This document shows, in pieces, positions 1 to 12,030 of a stretch of 64,000 nt of DNA. Every line of letters starts with the position of its first letter. Position 1 is the first letter of the stretch. The DNA is from Lithospermum erythrorhizon (Eukaryota; Streptophyta; Magnoliopsida; Boraginales; Boraginaceae), in the NCBI GenBank assembly GCA_019722365.1, contig JADFUC010002135.1, positions 248,001 to 312,000 on the forward strand, read 5' to 3'. The notes under the pieces are model-generated. The model was not told the DNA's origin. It saw nothing but the letters and a program-made list of their open reading frames with translations, and ran no database searches. Position numbers and translations under genes: made by a program.

Positions 1-1
1 G

Positions 2-139
2 AAAAATGGTGAAATCGATGTTCAACAAATTCGATTTTGTGATAATCCAACAAATATTTTAACTAAGTCACTCCCTACCTCAATATTCGAAGATCTATCT
101 AGAAGTATAGGACTACGTCGACTAAATGATGTTAAGTGA
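2..139 (+). pseudogene. Ty1/copia polyprotein, C-terminal end of RNase H
   Basis: An open frame enters from the left edge and stops at 137-139. It encodes the usual tail of plant copia polyproteins: the RNase H ending with D-N-P-T-N-I-L-T-K-S-L, followed by a short G-L-R-R-L tail. In intact elements this protein is the pol end (reverse transcriptase/RNase H) needed for copying the element's RNA into DNA. Only 45 codons are inside the window, so whether the rest is intact cannot be judged. A purine-rich tract and LTR-like sequence follow directly, which supports the call. Confidence 0.8.
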
Positions 140-413
140 TGTGATCATGAGGGGAAGTTAATACGCGTTGTACTCTTTTTCCTTAATCAAGGTTTTGTCC
201 CAAATAAGTTTTCCTGATAAGGTTTTAATGAGGCAACATTGCAAGCGTATATTAAGAATAATGTACTTTTTTCCTTTATTGGAAAAAAACATATATTCTT
301 CTCTCACTTGTTTACTATATTATATCTGACATGACAATAAAAGCAATAACATATTCTTCTCGCTTGTTTTACTATTCTCTCGTCTATTACGTTGTTCTTG
401 GTTATATTCATAA
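140..413 (+). mobile_element. Ty1/copia polypurine tract and 3' LTR
   Basis: About ten bases after the polyprotein stop comes a purine tract (148-156, TGAGGGGAA type). It is followed by the familiar start of a plant copia 3' LTR (TTGTACTCTTTTTCCTT, then TCAAGGTTTTGTCCC and TTAATGAGGC). The right end is uncertain. I place it near 413, after TATTCATAACA, because the sequence character changes there. Two related copies of a TTCTTCTCNCTTGTTTACTAT segment (297-318 and 354-376) lie inside. The element extends left of the window. Confidence 0.6.
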
Positions 414-1116
414 CAGTAAGTTATTAAAATATCCTATATTAAAAGGATACCATAAAATGAATTTAACCGCTTCAGATAATTTCCTATCTAAATCTTGCCA
501 ATTCTTCAAATTTTGAGATTAAAGTGCCTATCGAATGTGGGCCGAGTTGAGAGGACATCGGTCCACTCTCTATTTCTAGGCTCTAGCCATGTTTAGATGT
601 CATGAGATTGACTAAACATTCTATTTCAGGTCCAAATGCAGATAAAGACCACCTAAGAGAAACCAAAATGTTGTCCAAATTAGAATTCGCCATGAATATA
701 ATCCCTTAAAATCAAAATGGTGTTCAATTTAGACAAATTTATAACCTTTTTTTATTTTAAAAAAAAAACGATTGATATTGATCCATAAATTGTAAAAATA
801 CAATCGAATGTGGAGTAACATATTTATGAATTAAATTTACTATAAATATAATTAGTTAATTTTGATTTTCAATAATGAAAAATTAACCGATAATAATAAA
901 TTTAATCAAATAAAAATCACCATGTAACTTAAAAGTATACTTTTATTTTTTGTATCACTATATAATTTTAATTTTTAAAAATTTCTAAACATTAAAATTT
1001 AAAATTAGGATCTTTTCCACGCGAAATAAAAATACACAAAATCCACAAGCCTTAAAACATTTTTCACCACCAAACCCCAAAGAGCCTCCCGCCCATTCAA
1101 AAACCCCTCCGCCTAA
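414..1116 (+). other. HOS1 upstream region
   Basis: AT-rich DNA between the copia LTR and the HOS1 start codon. It should hold the promoter and 5' UTR. The last 80 bases before the ATG are C-rich (CACCACCAAACCCC and following), as is common in plant 5' leaders. I see no convincing TATA box at a fixed distance and no other gene. Confidence 0.4.
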
Positions 1117-4100
1117 ATGGACAGAAGTGGCTACTCCAACCCCGCCGTCAACGGCGGTGAAACCACCAGAGCGCCGCCACCTTCACGCCAGCTCGATTAC
1201 ACTTGCACCCAACTTCAGGTACCCAAAATATTACCTCTCTCAATCCACATTAATATATTTAATTGTTTAGTTTTATTAACTTAATTTACTTCTTTATTTG
1301 CTTGGAATTTAATTTTGCGGTGTTTATTGATTTTGGAGTATTGTATATATTTAATTTAATGTTATAAAGTTGTTTTTGTAGTTGAATTGGTTGAGGGGGT
1401 TTCGTGGATTGGTGAGTTAGGGTTTATGACATGTCATGTTGTCCCGAAAAGATTGTCCAGTTTGATTTCCAGTTAACAAACTTTGTATATGAATATGTAG
1501 AGTTTTTTAGTTATATTGAATTACTTTGCTTCATTATTGTTTTCGAAATTAATTTTGAGGAATTTATAGTTTCTCGACTATTATTACATTTAGTTTAATG
1601 TTGTGAGGTTGTTTTTGTAATTTAATTGATTGAATTAGTTGAGGTGGTTTAGTGGATTGATAGGTTAGGGTTTATTGCAATGGGAAAAAATATTGTTCAG
1701 TTGAAGAGAAGGCGGATTTTTACTCCCTCCGTTTTGAAAAATTCTCCAAGGTGATTGTCAATGGTCCTAATTAACATACTTTGTAATTTGATTTGATCAA
1801 AATGATCTTGTGAAGAGTTAAGTACATTAAAGATACTACATGGGAGCATTTGATATATTCGAAACCTGAGTTCAAACTGAAAAAGTCAATATATTACTTG
1901 AGTTCTTAATTTAAAAGTCAACTATCGAAATTCGAAAGGAACAATTTTTTTGAGATTGAGGGAGTATTAATGACACATGAATATTTTACATGCACCTCTT
2001 GCATTATTAAGTATGTATGACATAGGGCACAAGTTCATGCTGATTTCTATATTTGATCATGCTGATTTCTATATTTGATTGAGCTTAGTCAGGCAGCCAA
2101 CATCGATATTAGTTCGAGATCTTTGACCCTTCATTTTTTAATGTATACATAAAAACATGTTCTAAATATTATTACTGATGTACGCTGTTTCTTTGTCGTT
2201 GCAAGTTTCCATTTGTTCACTGGGATGAACACCCTACGCTCTAGGGATTATGTTAAGTGACTATGATTGTTAAGCTCGCCTATTTTGATGATTTTTTTAA
2301 TGATAAATCACAGGGAGCATTGATGCACTTGGCATCAATTGATCCCATTGAGCTGTGCAATGAAGCGAAAGTTGAGCATTGTCGGGCAACAAGAGATTTG
2401 AGAAGTTGCAGAAGATTTGTTCACAGTGTTTTGACCTCTTGTGGACATGCCTCTTTGTGTGAGGAATGCAGTCAGAGGTGTGACGTTTGCCCCATCTGTA
2501 GAGTTCCTTTGCAAAGAGAAGGACTGAGGCATCGTCTTCGCCTTTACTATGAGTGCATAGGAGTTGGTCTCATCTCTAAAAGATGCGATGACAGATTCCA
2601 AGATGAAGAGGAAAGTGAAAAAAAACTAATTCCTGATGTTCAGAGGCTTTATGCCCTGTTTGATGTTGCCTTTGAGAACAACTTGAGTTCTCTGATATGC
2701 CACTGTATCCTCTTCAATCACTATATATTAGTTTTCGAACATTGGTCAATATTAGTTTTTGAAGGTTCTGAAGCAAATTAATGACTTAAATCTTTACTTT
2801 TCTTAGGTTTGTTAATATACTATGTTTTCCCCTCAAACAATCCTGCAGTTTAGAAAATGACTACTAAAATTGTGATACATGCTTTTCCCAGAATTGGTAC
2901 CTAAAATTTTGGCCAGTCTTGCTATGTTTTTATTTAGTGGATATATGGTATATGTAGTTTGTAATTTGGTATAACTATTCCAGAATGTTATTTCCTTGAC
3001 AAACAGATGAATAGATATTTCAGATGTTTGTATGGATGAAAGTGCTGTTTCAAGTGATCCAGTCAGTGCTTTTCTCCTCGACGAAGTGGTTGTCAAAGAC
3101 TGGTGCAAACAAACATTCAGAAGTATACTATCAGACAGTCAAGTGATTTATATCCTTATACATAGTTAAGCTTTTCAGGTTGAGATAACTTTGAGTTGTT
3201 TGTGAATTTCTTAACATTGTGGATAGATAATGGATCGGTCCAAGAGATGTTCAGAAGCTTGGACTCACTTTTGAAATTTTCTGCCAAACTAGCTTCTATA
3301 GCTAATATTCTTGAAGTTCTAGAATCATCTTTTAAAGATTCACATGCAGCCAAACTTCATGATGTCCATGGTCTTCAAGAAAACATATCAAAGATGAAAC
3401 AGGTTTGTATGCTGAATTTTGTATTGCCTTTTGTAGTTTAAAATTTTATTGTTCACAAATCTAGATGTTCAGATTAGAGGTTTCATGATTAGTACCTTTT
3501 TATGTGAATATTTTGTACATGTACTTCGATGGAATGTTATTTCTTTTGTTACTAGTTGGTAAATGGATAGGTTGTTACTCTTTTTTACAATGATTGCTCA
3601 GGTAGACTTGACATATACACTTATTCAGTTCTCTGTATTGGTTTAGTAAATAGTAATGTTGATTGACACTCCTTCAATGTTTAATACACTGTATTTTTAC
3701 TTGGGATGGTTGATATTGTGTATTCTGTATGCTTCTCATTATCACTTTGCTCATTTTTTCCGATTTTCAGCATATGGATATAATGGCTTGGTCTATAAGG
3801 CATAATTTTTTGGAGGATGTGGCATCACGGCATGAAAGTATCTCCATGTGGCGTGATGTTGTGCGTGAAAGAAATGAAGCTGCACTTACGCGTGCTTGGC
3901 CAGATTATGTTAATAGTTCTGCAGAGTCCTCTTCTCAACAACCTGCTACCTTATTTATCGAAGATGCATTATCAAATCTTGAGGCAGAACAGGAACTTGC
4001 AGATAGTCATTGGGAAGAATATCATATAGAGTCTCTGCAAAAGGAACAGAGTTTTTCATATTACAATTCTGAAATAAATGGAATTTCCGGGTGTTATCCA

Positions 4101-7100
4101 TTCGAGAATCTGCGTGCTGCTGCAGACATACTATTTCTTCGAGGGAGTCCTGATTTGGTTGTAGCAAAACAAGCAATCGTATCCACAATTCACTGTTAAC
4201 TTATAGTATATAGTTTCAACTGTTATCACCAAAAGATTTACACTTTCTTTTCCTTAACACTTACTAGTTTTTGTACTATCTGTTTGATCGGCACTGGACA
4301 ATGCCTGAAGAGGACTGGAGGCAAATCATTGATGATTTTGCCGCCACATTCAGTATCTCTAGGCACTCTTTGCTGGAATCTTTTACATTCTATCTTTTGG
4401 ATGACCACACTAGTGAAGCTTTGCAGGTAGTCTTATTGTCAAGTTTAATATTGTAAATTTATTCAATATTGTGTGCATTTAAGGGATATGTATGGTTTGG
4501 ATACTCATATTAGTCCTTGTCATCACAATTTTTTCAACATTTTTTAATTGTTTAATGCATTGAAACACAGTTATGAAGGATTTTCTTTCCAATTGTATTG
4601 GCAATTTATTCGTGTTCAATCTGCAATTTATTCGTGTTCAATATGTGCATAGATGGTAATTGATCATGGATATAAGATGTTCCAGAAGTGGTGGGAATGT
4701 GGGATATAACTATAAATTTGTAATGTCATTATATATCAGTGGTTAATGTAGTCACCTGATGCAACTTACTAAGGAAATAGAATATCATCTAACCTTTACC
4801 TATGCTGATTTTCAATACCTGTGTTATTACATATATGAATTCTATTGATTTTTTTTATAACTTCCAATTTTTATTATCAGTTATCATTTTTCCAGCTATA
4901 TAGCATGTGGCACCAACTATTGTTTTACCTATGAAAATACATAGCTTATATTTTTAATGTTTGGAATTGCTAGGAAGCCTGTCGGCTTTTACCTGAGATT
5001 TCAGGTCCAACAATTCATCCAAAAGTTTCTCAGGTTCTCTTAGAACGTGAGAATGCCTATGGTTCACTTATGGTTATGAGGTGGTCGGGACGAGATGGAG
5101 CAGAACTGGCGTCTCTCGGGGAGGCTATAACTGCAGTTCGTGTGAGAATAGAGTGTGGACTTTTGACCGAGGCATTCATGTACCAGAGAATGGTCTGCAT
5201 GAAGCTGAAGGAGAGGAGGCTGAATGATAAATCAAGTCAGAAGGGTAATGATTATGGAAAAGATGAGAGGTGCAGTTGGTCACTATGGGTGGAGGCGTTG
5301 GTCATTGAAATCTGTCGTCTTTGTATTCGGAGGAATTTAGTAGAACACATGATAGATTTTCCGTGGAGTAAGGATGAGGAGAAACATATCTATAAATGTC
5401 TTTTGGAGTTTTGTATGGAGGATCCTTCAACAGTATGTGGAAGTCTTCTTGTGGTTTACTTTTTACAGGTGTGGTTCTGTTAGGTGATTAAAATTTGCTA
5501 TACGTTTTTAAGTTTAGTTAATGAAAAACTTTTTGGAGGGTTTACTTAAGTGCTTGCTTTTGGAGGGTTTACTTATTTTTATACAATAAGTTGAAGATGA
5601 TGAATTGCTGCAAGCTGTCAGTGACATTCAACTTTAATTTGTTCAGCGCTACCGGTACATTGATGCATATCAAGTTGATCAAAAGCTGCAGAATGTGGAG
5701 AAAGACTTCATTGTAAAGGGATCTGCTACGGAAGAAGTCCTCTCTAAAATGAGATCAACAAGCCAGTGGAGAGCAGGATTGATTGTGAGTCCTTATTCTT
5801 GTTTCCACTAAAACATTTGACTTTCTGTATTCATCATTTTGCTTATGTATTCTTGTACATCTTTTTTTCTTTTCTTTTGACAAGTATATTATTAGACCAA
5901 CTGATTTTTCGTAATTTGCTTATTTATTTGAAGATTTATGAAATACATAATTTGATGCATTTTTCCTTTCCTTTCCCACTTATCACTCTTTTTAGAGGTA
6001 AAAGGTGCCAAATATAATTGTTTAGTGTATTTATCAGTTCCTTATGTATTCTTGGAGCATCTTTTTTCTTTTCTTTTGACAAGTATATTTCTAGAACTGA
6101 TATTTCATAATTTTCGTATTTATTTGAGAAATATATCTATACATAATTTGTTTCATTTTTCCCTTCTAGAGGGTGCCAAATATCATAGTTTTAGTTGTGT
6201 GTTTGGGATATATATTAGGCTATATATATATGTTATATATATATATGTGGCATCAAACTCTCCTAGTTCTAGCTAAGTTAGAGCATAAGTGCGGCAACCT
6301 CTTTTGTTGCCCTTTCACTCCTCGTTTTTGAAGAAAGAAGAGTGGTACTCTACTTTCAGAATCTAGCCTAGGAATTTTCTTCTGTTAATTGTCTCATTGT
6401 GGTTATGTATTGATGTGAAAGTATCTTGAAAGACGAGTTTGTATCTTTGCAGGGAAAGAGCATAGAGTTATTGCCTGATGTCTTGCAACAGAAACTCAAG
6501 TCCGGAAAATTATCTGATGATGTAACATCTCCGAGCAATGAGGCTGGCAATCATGAAGAAGCTGAAGTTTCAATGGAAGAGAATATTTTGACAGGATTTG
6601 CGCCACCTCGCCTCCATGGTTCTTCTCTCGTTCTAGGGGTGGATAGTACGGTTTCTTCATTCCAACGCTGCTCACCTCCTGAAACACAGCTAAAAATGAA
6701 TGGATTCTTAAATAACATTAAGATGACTCCTGGGGTCTCCTCTCCATTGACAACAACATTATTTAGTGACGCTAATAAGGGCCTCAGGTCTAAAAGTAGC
6801 TTTTCGAAAAGCTTCAATTTTGATACAGCAACTCCACCAATTCACACTGTTGGTTATCCATCACCGTCACCTCTAAGAAACTTCAATAATAGTTCAACAA
6901 GAGCACAATTGAATAGATCTCTTCCAAGTTATCAGGTCAATGAGGCATCTTCTGAAACAGCACAAAGAGGATTTGCCAGTAAATTTCATGCTACTTCACA
7001 TGGTAAAAACCAAGGTAGATCTACGGGTTTAGCTCATGGTAATCACCCAAGTACACCTGTAGAACCTACACACTCGGAGATAGCTGATAGATCACCACCT

Positions 7101-7397
7101 TCGAACGATATGATGGAGGTCTCTTGGAGGTAACACCATGCATCTGAGTAATATGATTTTATATTCCATGTGGTTATTTTTATCTATTTCCTGTTTTGAT
7201 AAACTCTTGTCCTTTTGATTGCCAGTAATGATAAGAGATTGCAATTAGATGATGTAAGTGTAAATGGCGGGGCAAGATGGCGGTCTGACGATTTCAGTGA
7301 TGATGAAGAATATCAGACACCGGATAGTTACACTGGAATTACTTCTCATGGCAAACACACAAGGGGAACAAGAAGAAGCAGACGTCTTAGAGGATGA
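1117..7397 (+). CDS. HOS1: E3 ubiquitin ligase HOS1 (RING-type, ELYS-like)
   Basis: HOS1 is known as a RING E3 ligase that targets ICE1 and CONSTANS, associates with the nuclear pore, and acts in cold response, flowering time and mRNA export. I read exons at 1117-1218, 2314-2704, 3015 to about 3141, about 3228-3402, 3771-4178, 4268-4426, 4974-5468, 5647-5784, 6453-7129 and 7226-7397 (stop TGA). Apart from the exon 3/4 border, phases agree and borders are GT-AG. The unusual HOS1 RING lies in exon 2, about residues 57-96, with C77-G-H79, C83, C86, C90, C93 and C96. Exons 3-8 give the helical ELYS-like region (for example F-L-L-D-E-V-V-V-K-D-W, Y-Y-L-F-D-R-H-W, R-W-S-G-R-D-G, R-Y-R-Y-I-D-A-Y-Q-V-D). 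The tail is Ser-rich and ends in a basic R-R-S-R-R stretch. The exon 3/4 junction is not resolved. The start ATG begins a short exon ending in L-Q, as in known HOS1 genes. Confidence 0.92.
1297..1705 (+). repeat. Diverged tandem duplication in HOS1 intron 1
   Basis: Two diverged direct copies about 240 bp apart (roughly 1297-1470 and 1535-1705). Shared landmarks are TTTAATTTAATGTTNT, GTTGTTTTTGTANTT, GAGGNGGTTTNGTGGATTG, GGTTAGGGTTTAT and ATTGTYCAGTT. The copies differ by small indels. Confidence 0.6.
1723..1964. mobile_element. Stowaway-like MITE in HOS1 intron 1
   Basis: Terminal inverted repeats CTCCCTCCGTTTTGAAAAAT at the left and a matching ...TTTTTTTGAGATTGAGGGAG at the right, each bordered by TA. 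About 242 bp, no coding capacity. The terminal motif and TA duplication are those of Stowaway (Tc1/mariner-type) MITEs. Confidence 0.7.
5843..6195 (+). repeat. Tandem duplication in HOS1 intron 8
   Basis: Direct copies with a period of about 197 bp. The motif TTATGTATTCTTG, a run of CATCTTTTTTCTTTTCTTTTGACAAG type, and RGGTGCCAAATATNAT occur in the same order at 5843-6025 and 6040-6195. The copies differ by point changes and indels. Confidence 0.75.
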
Positions 7398-8267
7398 GCA
7401 ATGCATGTATTGTAGTTTATAGATGCATGTAAAGCCGTCCACGTTTTGTGTTGAAGACCATGTGCAATATATGACATGGTGGTAGTAAATCCGTGGTGAG
7501 TCATGTTTGCTAATTTTGACATCTCTTGGGAGTTTTACTTAAAATCAGCAGGTACCATTTAGTTCACTTTACTGAGAGTAGCTTGGGCGTTTTGTTCATC
7601 ACATTCTTGATCGCTCTTTGGTTGCCCTTATTTTTACCTCTATTTAAGGATTGTTTTATATTTCTCTGAATTAAGAGATGCTTGTATTTATAGTAAACAT
7701 ACTTTCTTCTTTTTGTCACGTATAAAAGTTTATTCGATTACTGATCCTTAATGTGATGCTCATCGGTTGGGGTTTAATAGGCAACTTTCTCAATTGATAT
7801 GGAATTTAGTACATTGTTAATATTTGTTGAATAGAGTATTTCTTTGACAAAATTGTATGAAAGTTTTCTTAAATTTTTTGTTGTCGTTTTAGAATATTTC
7901 TAGATCGTTCTTTATACTCAAATTGTATCCCCGAAATCTTATTCTTGATATAATCTAATTTAACATCTGTAATGGATGGAGGGGGCAATTTTGTTACAAA
8001 AAGACGTCCATGATGAGACATGCTGTAATGTTTAGTTGGTTAAGTGATAATTTTTCACTTTGTCCAGGGCGTAATATGATAATAATATTTTTAGTTTCTG
8101 CTTTGTATGTGGAAATTCAATGCCAGATGAGAATTTTTTTTTAAAGTAGAGAAAAAAAATGAGTCAAACGTATGCAACGTGAAGTTGATTTAAATTTGGA
8201 GAAAAAAATGGGAAATGTGGAGGAAAAAGTGGGAAATGTAGATATGCATGGAAGTGGCTATACCCAC
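7398..8267. other. HOS1 3' UTR and HOS1-DUO1 spacer
   Basis: Noncoding. The first few hundred bases should be the HOS1 3' UTR. A purine-rich stretch (8115-8240) with two GGGAAATGT copies lies upstream of DUO1. No other gene seen. Confidence 0.5.
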
Positions 8268-8316
8268 TAACCATTTTAACCGCCACTTTCGAATTCAGAC
8301 ATTATGGATTTATAAA
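8268..8316 (+). promoter_or_regulatory. Proposed DUO1 core promoter with paired TAACC motifs
   Basis: Two TAACC motifs, TAACCATT at 8268-8275 and TAACCGCC at 8277-8284, sit about 30-40 bp upstream of a TATAAA at 8311-8316, which is 83 bp before the DUO1 ATG. TAACCG is a MYB-type site. Published work describes a conserved cis module upstream of DUO1 genes, and I infer that these motifs could belong to it. The TATA box is a sequence reading only. Confidence 0.45.
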
Positions 8317-8398
8317 CGTTCTACTTACATCAAAACATATATTCCACTATTTCTCAAAACAATTTATTGTGTCTCAACTTAAAGATTTTGTTGCAAGT

Positions 8399-10391
8399 AT
8401 GAGGAGACCAAGGCATAATAATGTTGAAGAAGTGATCAAGAAAGGGCCATGGGCATCTGAAGAAGACGAAGTTCTTCGAAATTTCGTCAAGAAAAATGGT
8501 CCCAGAGATTGGAGCTCCATTAGAACAATGGGGCTCTTGCCAAGAACTGGAAAATCATGTCGTCTCAGATGGGTTAATAAACTCAGGCCTAACTTGAAAA
8601 AGTATAATTTTTTTGTAATACTATGATCTTGTTTTTAGCAAGTGATGAACATGGTTTGTTTCATTTTTTGAAAATAATGTTAAGATTTAGATGAATGATT
8701 GATTTTCATTTTCTTTTCCTTCTAACGAAACGAAATGTTTCGAAAAATGCAGAGGATGCAAATTTACTGCAGAGGAAGAGAAATTAGTACTTGATTTGCA
8801 GGAAAAGTTAGGGAACAAGTGGGCAACAATAGCAACATACTTGAGTGGAAGAACTGATAATGATGTGAAGAATTTCTGGAGTACTAGGCAAAAGAGGCTA
8901 GCCAGGATTTTGAAGTCATCTACTCATGCCGGCACCAAGAAGAAGAATAATAAAGGGAAAGCAGAAGTTGATGATGAAAAAGCTCATAATTTACTGGTGA
9001 GAAAATGTTATAGTACTTTGTATACTGTAAACAATTTTATTCCATGGAATAAGTTGGATAAATTAAAGTGATCATAGTTTATTGATGTAATGAAGATGAT
9101 GTTCGCTAAAGGGGAAGAATATGTTAAGGTTGATAAAGACAAATATTATATTCGATCGCACTTTCTTTATACACCTGTTCAAAAAATGATAAAAAATTAA
9201 TAAACCCTTTCAAGCATATTTTCATGGGATTATTGCACAAATTACCTAAATATTTACTAATTTATTCCCATTTCCCAAAAAACTTGTTTTTTTACATAGT
9301 TGCACAATATATATAGTCTGCCAAGAATCATCAGTTCCAGATCCTAAGTTGATTCATAGGATAAAATCATCAAATTCCATATGGACCTCCCATTCCATAT
9401 TGCCATTGTTATATATTGCTATTGTTCTATATTTCTAACCTTATGTCTTGACAAATCATGTTTTTTTAGTTACTTGCTTTAGAATGTATATATAAATGTT
9501 TGAGAAGAACCAAAAGTTATAATGGAAAAGAAACTACCAACTGCTCTAGCAATTGTAAAATGTTTTGTTCAAAATCATGCCATTATTAGGTTCAAAATAT
9601 ACCAATATATTTGTGAGAATTGTAAACTTGCAATTAAATATCGAGATGTTAGGGTGAGAATTGTTAATAAATTAAAGTTTGGTTATCACTAATCAAACAT
9701 GTTATATACCGGTCTCAAAGTCTTTATATACCGACTTATTTTTTATTGTTAAACTTAAAGGGATATATTTATCTTTTTGTTATTTTTCTGCACGGCTGAG
9801 CAGTTAATAATGACCCATGTATACATCTCCTTATTTTATTAACGTATTTTGAGAGTTTTTTTAGTTTAAATATGTTGGAAAATATTTAGAATCCATCTGA
9901 GAATACCTTAATCGCTTCCAAAGGAGCAAATAATTATTTATCAATTATCCAAATTTATGTCATTGTAGGATGTGAAGCCAGGCAATTCCAGGCAACAGGT
10001 GAAAGAAGAGTTAGAACATCACTCTCTGCCTGAATTAGGTAACACAAAGGATGTTTGTGCATCAACAAGCAAAGAAGCCATCTTAGACTTTTGCCTCTTG
10101 CCAGAAATTTGCCATGGATATGATCAATTATTGGAATTCAATGAATCAAGCTTCATGGATGACTTTCCATCTCAAGATATTCTTGAAATTGGGGATTTGC
10201 CAGACCTAATGATCAATTCTGATGATTTACCATTTGATGACTTGAGTGCATGTAACAATGATTTGATGAACAATGTTGAAGGAGCTTATGGAAAAGGAAA
10301 GTTGGGAAGTCCAACCAATTTTTTTGATGATTTTCCAACTGATATGCTTGATTATCTTGACGGCACTTTTGGGAAAACTTCCAGCAAATGA
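8399..10391 (+). CDS. DUO1: DUO POLLEN 1, male-germline R2R3-MYB transcription factor
   Basis: DUO1 drives division of the pollen generative cell and switches on sperm-cell genes. Three exons (8399-8601, 8753-8996, 9969-10391) join in phase to 289 codons plus stop, close to Arabidopsis DUO1. The R2 repeat spans about residues 14-66, with tryptophans at 18, 38 and 58. R3 follows from about residue 69, and its first aromatic is F72 rather than W, as usual in R3. The N-L-K-K-G-C-K-F junction and the N-D-V-K-N-F-W-S-T-R-Q-K-R-L-A-R-I-L block are DUO1-like and unlike most plant R2R3-MYBs. The acidic C-terminus has D-D-F-P-T-D-M-L-D-Y-L-D near the end, matching the DUO1 activation region. The start at 8399 is the ATG that opens the basic M-R-R-P-R leader. 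A long second intron (8997-9968) is AT-rich. Confidence 0.93.
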
Positions 10392-12030
10392 AGATTTAGT
10401 GCATTAAATATGTATTGTAGTATTGCTTAGTTTAGTTTAGACATGTTGCTTATCAGTTAGGAATCTATAGTATTTGTTCTGTTTGCTTTTGCATGGTTTA
10501 TAATTGATCATCAGTGTTAATATATATATATTCCTTATTTTACTTTTACAAGAAAATATCTCTGTCAATATTGGAGTTCTAAAGAGTTCATAATGATCAA
10601 GAAAATAGTTCTAAGTCGCACATTTAGAAAGATATCTTGCCTATTGATATTGTTTAATGAAAATTTAAACAAATTAAACAAAGCTGAGAAACCGAACAAA
10701 AGAAATATTATTCATTGATAGAGTTTTGAACAACTAGTGAGAAGGGGGATTTGAAACCTATTTGAAACGGGTTAGTCACTTTCAATTAATGTACATTAAT
10801 AAATTAGGATTGAGACATTATTTTAAAATGACACTATCTACCATCATTTATATAATGCTACGTCAAAGTTTCATATATGTAATATACTTCGTTAATTGTC
10901 AAAAATATTCCTCTAACTATAATTCCCTCGCAAAAAGTATCACATTCATCTACGATAAAGTAAATTAAGATAACTACTAAAATGCATAACTACCAATACT
11001 ATACAAAATGCATAAATATCAATAATATTTATACAAAAAGTCATAATAAAGCAACTAAATCTAAATTACTTACGATTTTAAGTTCTCGGCACAAAGCCAA
11101 ATATAAGTTTTTATCACATTTACCTGAAGATCAAGCATCAAAGATTCGGTACATTACTATGATTCGTCAAGATACACGACAGTTGAATCAGATCGCACCT
11201 ATAACTCATCATTCTATATGCTAATAAAGATGACATGGATGAAAAGTCGAACAACCACCACATCGTATAAATTTTACGATCATTTACTTGCTTTTAAGTT
11301 GATATTTATTTCATAAATTAAATATATTATACTTGCCATTAAAAAAACAGTTATTATTTATCAATTTTACTAAATCACATTGGGGACTGGACAAGCACTC
11401 TATAGCTAATATTGATAATAAAAACAACAATGTCCCTTAGAAATCATGCATGTCATGATAAGTAACGTTGAAGAGACACTCTACAAAATTAACGAGGGAG
11501 GTTGTTGAGACACTTTTTAAAATATAGATGATCAACCAGGTTATTTTTAAGTAATCAATTGATGACATTATATAAATTTAAATGATTATCATTGTCATTA
11601 ATCCTAAATTTAAATAGATTTTTCATCCCTCGATCATGGCGAGGATAGGAGGTGCTGCAATTATTTTAGAAGCCATTACATTGAATGACCAAACTTCTAA
11701 CAAGCTTTGAGCTTCTGACACAAAAAAGTTCTTCCATCTAGTATTTTTTTTCTACACAATAGCTAAATTATGTTTGAACTAATAATTCATTTATATAACT
11801 TTAGTTACCACCGTCAAAATTATAATATAATGTATAATGAATATATAAATTTTGATTGAATACACATACTATAATATGCTATGATTTTTTGGTATGAGTT
11901 CCAAGGATTGAAGCTTATCCATAATATCTAAATATTGCTCAACATTATATAAAATGAATCAACATAAATTAATTATGTTAATAAAACGGAAGATGGAAAG
12001 AAACAAAAAGCTGTCACTAATTGAGATACA
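10392..12030. other. DUO1-POP1 convergent spacer
   Basis: AT-rich spacer between the 3' ends of DUO1 (+) and POP1 (-). It should include both 3' UTRs. Short open frames at 10762-10968 and 10982-11224 lack any recognisable motif and have the base composition of the surrounding noncoding DNA. Nothing else seen. Confidence 0.5.
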
